From contig NZ_CP100416.1 in NCBI RefSeq assembly GCF_026017845.1, positions 10,448,081-10,512,080 on the forward strand: a stretch of DNA of 64,000 nt. The letters are read 5' to 3'. Every line of letters begins with the position of its first letter. The stretch's first letter is position 1. The translations under genes were made by a program, and so were the position numbers. Source of the stretch: Amycolatopsis mediterranei. GTDB taxonomy: Bacteria; Actinomycetota; Actinomycetes; Mycobacteriales; Pseudonocardiaceae. Positions 58,522 to 64,000 of this stretch are shown here, one piece after another. The notes beneath the pieces were generated by a model. That model did no database searches and was not told where the DNA came from. It was given only the letters and a program-made list of their open reading frames with translations.

Positions 58522-59931
58522 GTGGCGCTGACCGACGACCGCAGTCCGATGTACGCGGAGTCCGACCCGGGCCCGAGCGATCCCGGCTCCGGCGGTGGCG
58601 GGTTCGACCGCCAGCCGCCGCAGGACATCGCGGCCGAGCAGTCCGTGCTCGGCGGCATGCTGCTGTCCAAGGACGCGGTCGCCGACGTCATCGAGGCGCT
58701 CGGCCCCGACGACTTCTACCGGCCGGCGCACCAGGCGATCTACGACTGCATCCTCGACCTCTACGGCCGCGGCGAGCCCGCCGACCCGATCACCGTGTCG
58801 GCCGAGCTGGAGCGGCGCGGGGAGCTGGGCCGCGTCGGCGGCGCGCCTTACCTGCACACGCTGATCGCGACGGTGCCGACGGCCGCGAACGCCGGCTACT
58901 ACGCGGAGATCGTCTCGGAGAAGGCGGTGCTGCGCCGCCTGGTCGAGGCGGGCACCCGGATCGTGCAGTACGGCTACGGCGCGGCCGCGGCCGACGGCGC
59001 GAACATCGACGAGGTGGTCGACCGCGCGCAGGCCGCGATCTACGACGTCACCGAGCGGCGGACCAGCGAGGACTACGTCGCGCTGGAAGAGCTGCTGCAG
59101 CCGACGATGGACGAGATCGATGCCATCGCCTCGCGCGGCGGCCAGTCGCAGGGCATCCCGACCGGGTTCACCGACTTCGACGAGCTGACCAACGGGCTGC
59201 ACCCGGGTCAGATGATCATCGTCGCCGCCCGTCCCGGTGTCGGCAAGTCGACACTGGGCCTGGACTTCGCCCGCTCGGCGTCGATCCGGCACGGCCTGAC
59301 CAGCGTCATCTTCTCGCTGGAAATGAGCCGGACCGAGATCGTCATGCGCATGCTTTCGGCCGAGGCCAAGATCCGCCTCGCCGACATGCGCGGCGGCAAG
59401 ATGTCCGACGACGACTGGACGCGGCTGGCCCGCCGGATGAGCGAGGTGTCCGAGGCGCCGCTGTTCGTCGACGACTCGCCGAACATGACGATGATGGAGA
59501 TCCGCGCGAAGGCGCGCCGGTTGAAGCAGCGCAACGACCTGAAGCTCGTCGTCCTCGACTACCTCCAGCTGATGACGTCCGGCAAGCGCGTCGAGTCGCG
59601 GCAGCAGGAAGTCTCGGAGTTCTCCCGGCAGATGAAGCTGCTGGCCAAGGAGATCGAGGTCCCGGTGATCGCGATCAGCCAGCTGAACCGTGGTCCGGAA
59701 CAGCGCACCGACAAGCGCCCGATGCTGTCCGACCTGCGTGAGTCCGGCTCACTGGAGCAGGACGCCGACCTCGTCATCCTGGTCAACCGCCCGGACGCCT
59801 GGGAGCGCGACGACCCGCGTGCGGGCGAAGCGGACCTGATCATCGCGAAGCACCGCGCCGGCCCGACGGCGACGATCACCGTCGCGCACCAGCTGCACTA
59901 CAGCCGTTTCGTCGACCTCTCACACGACTAG
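58522..59931 (+). CDS. dnaB: Replicative DNA helicase
   Basis: 469 residues. N-terminal domain with PPQDIAAEQSVLGGML through PYLHTLIATVPTAANAGYY; RecA-like domain with Walker A ARPGVGKST (near residue 238), FSLEMSRTEIVMRML, Walker B VVLDYLQLM, and SQLNRGPEQRTDKRPMLSDLRESGSLEQDAD. It unwinds DNA at the replication fork as a hexamer. No intein interrupts it, unlike M. tuberculosis dnaB. GTG at 58522 has GGAGG 10 bases upstream; a GTG at 58510 would overlap the ribosome binding site. Confidence 0.97.
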   Translation: MALTDDRSPMYAESDPGPSDPGSGGGGFDRQPPQDIAAEQSVLGGMLLSKDAVADVIEALGPDDFYRPAHQAIYDCILDLYGRGEPADPITVSAELERRGELGRVGGAPYLHTLIATVPTAANAGYYAEIVSEKAVLRRLVEAGTRIVQYGYGAAAADGANIDEVVDRAQAAIYDVTERRTSEDYVALEELLQPTMDEIDAIASRGGQSQGIPTGFTDFDELTNGLHPGQMIIVAARPGVGKSTLGLDFARSASIRHGLTSVIFSLEMSRTEIVMRMLSAEAKIRLADMRGGKMSDDDWTRLARRMSEVSEAPLFVDDSPNMTMMEIRAKARRLKQRNDLKLVVLDYLQLMTSGKRVESRQQEVSEFSRQMKLLAKEIEVPVIAISQLNRGPEQRTDKRPMLSDLRESGSLEQDADLVILVNRPDAWERDDPRAGEADLIIAKHRAGPTATITVAHQLHYSRFVDLSHD

Positions 59932-60380
59932 CCGAGAGCGCTGTACCCGCGGACGAACGCCGTGAGGAGCCGGCCGAACGTCTCGCGGTCCTCGTCCGGC
60001 CAGTCCGCCATGACCTCCGCGAACACCCCGCGGCGGAAGGCGTGCAGCTCGTCGAGGTGCGCCTGGCCGGTTTCGGTCGGCACGAGCACCGCACGCCGTC
60101 CGTCGCGCTGATCGGCTTCGCGGCGAAGCAGGCCCTGCTCGACCGCGCGCGCCACGAGCCTGCTGGCGCGCGGCTGGTCGACGCCCATCGCCGCGCTCAA
60201 GGCCGTCACCGTGCTGGGCTCCCCGCGCTCGGCGAGCTCTTCGACGACGTCGAGCAGCTCGAACACCGGGTCGTGCGCGCCGCGGCCCCGCGCCTTGCCG
60301 ATCCGGCTGAGGGCTCGCCGCTGCTGGCTGCGGCGGATCGCGATCATGGCGCGCTCGACGTCGGCCACCGCGTCCGTCAT
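59928..60380 (-). CDS. MarR family transcriptional regulator
   Basis: 150 residues. Winged helix: PSTVTALSAAMGVDQPRASRLVARAVEQGLLRREADQRDGRRAVLVPTETG, with the QRDGRR wing. ATG at 60380 with GGAGGTGGAG upstream. Divergent from a second MarR-like gene, with a perfect palindrome between them. Convergent with dnaB (4-bp stop overlap). Confidence 0.9.
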   Translation of the reverse strand: MTDAVADVERAMIAIRRSQQRRALSRIGKARGRGAHDPVFELLDVVEELAERGEPSTVTALSAAMGVDQPRASRLVARAVEQGLLRREADQRDGRRAVLVPTETGQAHLDELHAFRRGVFAEVMADWPDEDRETFGRLLTAFVRGYSALG

Positions 60381-60396
60381 GGTTGCTCCACCTCCG

Positions 60397-60422
60397 AACT
60401 GCATGTACTTTTACATGCAGTT
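60397..60422. promoter_or_regulatory. Perfect 26-bp palindromic operator
   Basis: 11-base arms AACTGCATGTA / TACATGCAGTT around CTTT, exactly between two divergent MarR-type genes (starts at 60380 and 60447). AT-rich relative to the region. It should control both promoters. Confidence 0.8.
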
Positions 60423-60446
60423 GTTCACTGACATATCGGAGTCCTC

Positions 60447-60839
60447 ATGAAACCCCTCGGCTGGTGGCTTCGCCACCTCCACGAGCTTCTCGAATCCTCC
60501 ATGGCCCAGACCCTCGACGCGGAGTCTCTGACGCGCCGGCACTGGCAGGTACTCAACACGATCGCCCTCGGCGCCCGCACGCCGGAGCAGGTCGACACGG
60601 CAATGGCGCCGTTCGTCACCGGCGAGGGCTCGATGGCACCGAAGGTGGCCGACCTGCGTGCCCGCGGCTGGGTCGACGACGACGGCACCTTGACCGCCGA
60701 CGGCCGCGAAGCTCACACCCGCGTCGAAGAGCGCATCAAGGAGTTCCGCGCGAAAGCCGTCGAGAGCATCAGCGACGACGACTACCGCACCACGCTGCGA
60801 ACGCTCGAACGGTGCGCCGCCAACCTCGAAGCCGCCTGA
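60447..60839 (+). CDS. MarR-like winged-helix protein
   Basis: 130 residues. Compact MarR core: SLTRRHWQVLNTIALGARTPEQVDTAMAPF, then GSMAPKVADLRARGWVDDDGTLTADGREAH, with a short wing and a helical C terminus. It is probably the repressor that answers to the 26-bp palindrome, or acts with the divergent MarR. The next gene, a dioxygenase, is 67 bases downstream. Confidence 0.85.
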   Translation: MKPLGWWLRHLHELLESSMAQTLDAESLTRRHWQVLNTIALGARTPEQVDTAMAPFVTGEGSMAPKVADLRARGWVDDDGTLTADGREAHTRVEERIKEFRAKAVESISDDDYRTTLRTLERCAANLEAA

Positions 60840-60906
60840 GGAATATCCCGGGGTGCCCCGGTGTCGAACACTCTAGTAGTTGAACTTTCAAGCACTGGAG
60901 CGCTCG

Positions 60907-61677
60907 ATGACCCGCACCCCGGTTCTCTACCTCAGCCACGGCGCCCCGCCGCTCGCCGACGACACGACGTGGACCCGCCAGCTCGCCGGCTGGTCCGCCG
61001 ACCTCCCGAAGCCCCGCGCGATCCTGGTCGTGTCGGCGCACTGGGAGGAAGCGCCGCTGACCATCGGGGCGACGACGACCGTGCCGCTCGTGTACGACTT
61101 CTGGGGCTTCCCCGAGCGCTACTACCAGGTGAAGTACGCGGCTCCCGGCGCGCCCGAGCTGGCGGCGAAGGTCCGGAAGCTGCTTCGCTCGACCGAGACG
61201 CCCGTGCACGACGCCCCGGAGCGCGGCCTCGACCACGGCGCTTACGTGCCGTTGGTGGAGATGTACCCGGACGCCGACATCCCGGTGCTGCAGGTATCGA
61301 TGCCCTCGCTCGACCCGCGGGAGCTGTTCGACGTCGGCCGCAAACTCGCGCCGTTGCGCGACGAAGGCGTGCTGATCATCGGCAGCGGCTTCTTCACCCA
61401 CAACCTGAGCGGCATGGCCCGCGCCACCGACGGGACGCCGCCGGCGTGGTCGGCCGAGTTCGACCACTGGGGTGCCGAGGTCCTGCGCAGCGGCGACGTC
61501 GACACGCTGCTGGACTTCCGGCACAAGGCGCCGGCGGCGACGCTCGCGCACCCGCGGATCGAGCATTTCGCACCGCTGTTCGTCTCCCTCGGCGCCACCT
61601 CGGACGAGGGTTCCGGCCGCACGGTGATCGACGGCTTCTGGCACGGCCTGGCCAAGCGTTCCCTGCAGTTCTCCTGA
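60907..61677 (+). CDS. Class III extradiol ring-cleavage dioxygenase (DODA-type)
   Basis: 256 residues. Motifs of the 4,5-DOPA-extradiol-dioxygenase/LigB family: YLSHGAPP, VSAHWEE, DFWGFPERYYQVKY, LDHGAYVPL, GSGFFTHNL and VIDGFWHGLAKRS. It binds a metal (Zn or Fe) through His residues and opens catechol-type rings. ATG at 60907 with GGAG at 7 bases. A TTGAA-CT-TTCAA palindrome (60880-60891) lies just upstream. Probably induced with the MarR-like gene in response to aromatic compounds. Confidence 0.88.
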   Translation: MTRTPVLYLSHGAPPLADDTTWTRQLAGWSADLPKPRAILVVSAHWEEAPLTIGATTTVPLVYDFWGFPERYYQVKYAAPGAPELAAKVRKLLRSTETPVHDAPERGLDHGAYVPLVEMYPDADIPVLQVSMPSLDPRELFDVGRKLAPLRDEGVLIIGSGFFTHNLSGMARATDGTPPAWSAEFDHWGAEVLRSGDVDTLLDFRHKAPAATLAHPRIEHFAPLFVSLGATSDEGSGRTVIDGFWHGLAKRSLQFS

Positions 61678-61695
61678 CCGGCCCGCGAAACTCAA

Positions 61696-61732
61696 ACGAG
61701 CCCCAGGAGCCATGCCGGCTCCTGGGGCTCGT
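61696..61732 (+). terminator. Terminator after the dioxygenase gene
   Basis: Perfect 16-bp arms ACGAGCCCCAGGAGCC with complement, 5-base loop, 18 bases past the stop. The 61733-61866 stretch shows nothing else. Confidence 0.85.
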
Positions 61733-61866
61733 CGTCTCCAGGGAAGGAGAGCTATTCGGTGTTCGCGGGTGGTCCCGCAGCCGCGGTCACGTCGCCGGAG
61801 CGCTCCGTGCGAGGTCGCCCTCGCGGCGCGGTGGAGCGCCCGCCGCCGTGACAGCGGGGTTCGTGG

Positions 61867-61902
61867 GCCGGCGGGTTCCCCGGTTCCGGAGAACCCGCCG
61901 GC
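61867..61902 (-). terminator. Terminator of the long repetitive gene
   Basis: Perfect 12-bp arms GCCGGCGGGTTC / GAACCCGCCGGC, 12-base loop, 9 bases past the stop at 61912 on the minus strand. Confidence 0.75.
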
Positions 61903-61911
61903 GTCACCGCA

Positions 61912-63999
61912 CTACTTGCGCTTGACCAGACCCAGCAGCTTCGCGAGGAAGCCAGTCGAGTCCAGCCCCGACATCGCCGGAACCTGCGGGGTGCTGTCCA
62001 GCACCGGCAGCTTCGCGTTCACCGGCAGGGCCGGGGCGGCGGGCAGCGCGGTCGGCAGAGCCGTCGGCAGGGCGGTCGGCAGCGCGACCGGCAGGGCCGG
62101 GGCCGCGACGGGCAGACCGGTGGCCGGCACGTCCGCACGCTCGGTGCCGTGGCCCCCGAGGGTGCCCAGCGACGACAGGCCGTTCACCGGCAGCGCCGAG
62201 GCGGCGGGCAGCGCCGGCAGAGCCGGCTTCGGCAGGGCCGCCTTCGGCAGAGCCGGAGCGCCACCGAGGGCCGGCAGCGCCACGGGCAGGCCGGCAGCCG
62301 GCACGTCCGCACGCTCAGTGCCGTGACCCCCGAGGGTGCCCAGCGACGACAGGCCGTTCACCGGCAGCGCCGAAGCGGAGGGCAGCGCCGGAGCCGGCAG
62401 GTGCGCCAGGCCGGAAGCACCCGACAGCGGGCTGGTCACCGGCGGCACGTCGGCGCGCTCGGTGGCCAGCGGAGCCGCGACCGGCAGCGTGGGCAGGCCC
62501 TGGGTGGGCAGCCCCGCGGTCGGCAGCTTGCTCGCGAGACCGGCCACCGCCGGCAGGCCCTGGGTGGGCAGCTCGGCGTTCGGCAGGTTGCCGGCGACCC
62601 CGGCCACCGCGGGCACGGCCCGCATGGGCAGCCCCTGGGTGGGCAGGCCCTGAGTGGACAGGTTGCTGGTCTTCACCGCGCTGGTCAGCCCGTTCAGCGA
62701 CGGCAGGCCGCCGACCAGTCCGGCGACCGGCAGCTTGGCCATCAGCCCGTCCAGCGACGGCAGCCCACCCTGGGTGGGCAGGCCGCCCTTGGTGGGCAGG
62801 CCGCTGCGAAGCGCAGCCAGCGACGGCAGCTCGTCAGCCGCCAGCTCCGAGCCCTCGGCCGGGAACGCGATGGGGTCCGCGGTCTCGTCGTCGATGCTCG
62901 TCGCGTCCGTCGCGTAGGCGGTGGCGACCCCGAGCAGCTCGAGGGGCACACCGAAGATCTGCACCGGGAGCGCGAACGCGTGGTACAGGTCGAGGCCCGA
63001 CAGGCTGGACTGGTCGCCCGCGGTGAGGGCCTTGCCGCCGTTCTCCGTGGTCAGCGTGTCCTCGCCGACGGCGTTCGCCACGCCGCCCACGGTCACCGCG
63101 TCGCCGAACAGCTGCGCGATCGCGGTCACCGGCAGGTCGAGGATGTTGCCGGAGATCGCGCCTTCGACACCGGAGGTGGTGTCGTCGCCCGAGTTCCCAA
63201 CCTCGGTCATGTTGATGCCGGCGCCCTTGGCGACACCCGCCGCGCTGACGGCGTCACCGAAGACCTGCGCCACCGCCAGCGGGTCCACGCCGACGATGTT
63301 GCCGGCCACGCTGCCGCGGTCGCCGTTGGTGGTGGCGTTGCCGCCCGCCTGCGACTCGACGTCGTTGGTGCCCGCCCCGGTGCCCAGCGCGGCCGCCGCG
63401 ATCCCGTCGCTGAAGACGTTGCCGGCCCCCGCGATCGGGGCCTTCACGATGTTGCCGGTCAGCGCACCGTCGCGGCCGTCGGTCAGGGCGTTGCCGCCCG
63501 CCGTCGCGTCGGTGATGTTGTCGTTCTCGCCGGTGCCGATGCCGGCGAGGGCGCCACCGACGCCCATCGCCTGCACGGGCAGCGCGACCGGGGCCTCGAT
63601 GATGTTGCCCGCGCCGGCGCCCGCCGGGCCGCTGGCCTTGAGGTCGCCGCCCGCGTTGGACGTCGTGTCGGTCGAGCCCTTGCCGTGGCCCTGGCCGATG
63701 AAGGCGCCACCGATGTTGGCGACCTGCACCGGCAGCGACGCCGGCACCGCGCCGAGGTTGGAGCTCAGGAAGCCGTTGTCGTCGTTGGTGTTGCCACCGC
63801 GGCCGCCGGAGACGACCTTGGTCTCGTCGGCCGCGCCGGAGCCCTGGCCGATGAACGAGCCGCCGATGCCGAAGACCTCGGCGGGGAGGCCGACCGGCAC
63901 CTGGACGAGGTTGCCCGAGCCGGACGAGTTGTGGCCCAGCGTGCCGTCGTACCCGCCGGCGGTGACCTTCTTGTCCTCGGTCGCCGCGCCGGTCGCGTT
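61912..63999 (-). CDS. Long repetitive, chaplin-like surface protein (5' partial)
   Basis: The frame is open to the window edge, so at least 696 residues. The visible N-terminal part holds seven or more degenerate ~50-residue repeats, each with a G-N-(I/L/V)-V-x-x-P core (GNLVQVPVGLPAEVFGIGG, GNIIEAPVALPVQAMGVGG, GNIVGVDPLAVAQVFGDAV) followed by an Asn/Asp/Gly/Thr-rich segment. The core resembles chaplin domains but without the chaplin Cys pair. From ~residue 350 the sequence is Leu/Pro/Ala-rich with TQGLPT repeats and ALPVNGLSSLGTLGGHGTER repeats. The C terminus is basic (LGLVKRK), without a sortase motif. Likely extracellular and self-associating; function inferred. Confidence 0.75.
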   Translation of the reverse strand, partial: NATGAATEDKKVTAGGYDGTLGHNSSGSGNLVQVPVGLPAEVFGIGGSFIGQGSGAADETKVVSGGRGGNTNDDNGFLSSNLGAVPASLPVQVANIGGAFIGQGHGKGSTDTTSNAGGDLKASGPAGAGAGNIIEAPVALPVQAMGVGGALAGIGTGENDNITDATAGGNALTDGRDGALTGNIVKAPIAGAGNVFSDGIAAAALGTGAGTNDVESQAGGNATTNGDRGSVAGNIVGVDPLAVAQVFGDAVSAAGVAKGAGINMTEVGNSGDDTTSGVEGAISGNILDLPVTAIAQLFGDAVTVGGVANAVGEDTLTTENGGKALTAGDQSSLSGLDLYHAFALPVQIFGVPLELLGVATAYATDATSIDDETADPIAFPAEGSELAADELPSLAALRSGLPTKGGLPTQGGLPSLDGLMAKLPVAGLVGGLPSLNGLTSAVKTSNLSTQGLPTQGLPMRAVPAVAGVAGNLPNAELPTQGLPAVAGLASKLPTAGLPTQGLPTLPVAAPLATERADVPPVTSPLSGASGLAHLPAPALPSASALPVNGLSSLGTLGGHGTERADVPAAGLPVALPALGGAPALPKAALPKPALPALPAASALPVNGLSSLGTLGGHGTERADVPATGLPVAAPALPVALPTALPTALPTALPAAPALPVNAKLPVLDSTPQVPAMSGLDSTGFLAKLLGLVKRK
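62126..62217 (-). repeat. Direct repeat copy A inside the repetitive gene
   Basis: A 92-bp segment repeated 174 bp away at 62300-62391 with about four mismatches. It encodes the NGLSSLGTLGGHGTERADVP block; 174 bp equals 58 codons, so the reading frame is kept. Confidence 0.85.
62300..62391 (-). repeat. Direct repeat copy B inside the repetitive gene
   Basis: Partner of the 62126-62217 copy. The near identity at DNA level points to a recent duplication and makes this tract prone to expansion or contraction. Confidence 0.85.
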
Positions 64000-64000
64000 G

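Noticed and set aside
58522..59931. Intein in dnaB
   Set aside because: M. tuberculosis dnaB carries one, so I checked; the Walker A and following motifs are contiguous here.

Overview
The window is high-GC actinobacterial chromosome with dense genes, many GTG starts and frequent 4-bp start/stop overlaps. It looks like Pseudonocardiaceae, most likely Amycolatopsis or a close relative. Three things point there: F420-dependent (LLM-class) oxidoreductases and a GTP-type PEP carboxykinase; a PPE / EspG / DUF3558 module; and a right half that follows the gene order of Mycobacterium tuberculosis Rv0046c to Rv0058 (ino1, padR, DUF5318, ponA, GT87 membrane protein, rpsF, ssb, rpsR, rplI, dnaB). The genus is an inference from gene content; no rRNA gene is present. 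I see no prophage, insertion sequence, CRISPR array or tRNA gene.

Left part (1-16 kb): a GNAT acetyltransferase cut by the window edge; a small EndoU-like toxin remnant; an LLM oxidoreductase / ABC operon with a second LLM paralogue behind it; pckG with a hairpin-rich leader; a protein with EF-hand-like acidic repeats; a four-gene operon of two dynamin-like GTPases, a GrpE-like protein and an unknown protein; a NarL-type two-component system; and a TetR/SDR pair with a 34-bp palindromic operator.

Middle (16-37 kb): two consecutive, clearly duplicated ABC-2 exporter cassettes; a hypothetical protein with a perfect Shine-Dalgarno and a TTG start; trmB; a MacB/FtsX-type ABC system divergent from a second NarL-type two-component system, with palindromes between them; a roughly 640-bp gene-free stretch; a ribbon-helix-helix protein; an amidohydrolase and an SDR; a secreted SdrD-B-domain protein; a PhoX-type Tat-exported phosphatase; an MFS exporter with its MarR regulator; a HAD phosphatase; and an ECF-like sigma factor with its membrane partner.

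Right part (37-64 kb): the ino1-padR pair; DUF5318; two tandem class A penicillin-binding proteins, the second with a glutamine-repeat tail; a Gfo/Idh oxidoreductase divergent from a ROK regulator; a GT87 polyprenyl-phosphate-dependent glycosyltransferase; endonuclease IV; three consecutive related surface proteins sharing a C-terminal LPM-membrane-RTW-type tail; the rpsF-ssb-rpsR-rplI operon; the PE/ESX-like, DUF3558, PPE and EspG module; a roughly 520-bp gap filled with DnaA-box-like sequences; dnaB; a MarR pair around a perfect palindrome; a class III extradiol dioxygenase; and a very long repetitive surface protein that runs off the window.

Functional theme: much of the right half concerns the cell envelope (peptidoglycan synthases, inositol supply, surface proteins, ESX-type substrates) interleaved with replication and translation genes. 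The best candidates for something undescribed are the Hsp70-less dynamin/GrpE operon, the three-gene LPM-tail surface family, the DnaA-box array in front of dnaB, and the chaplin-like repeat protein.
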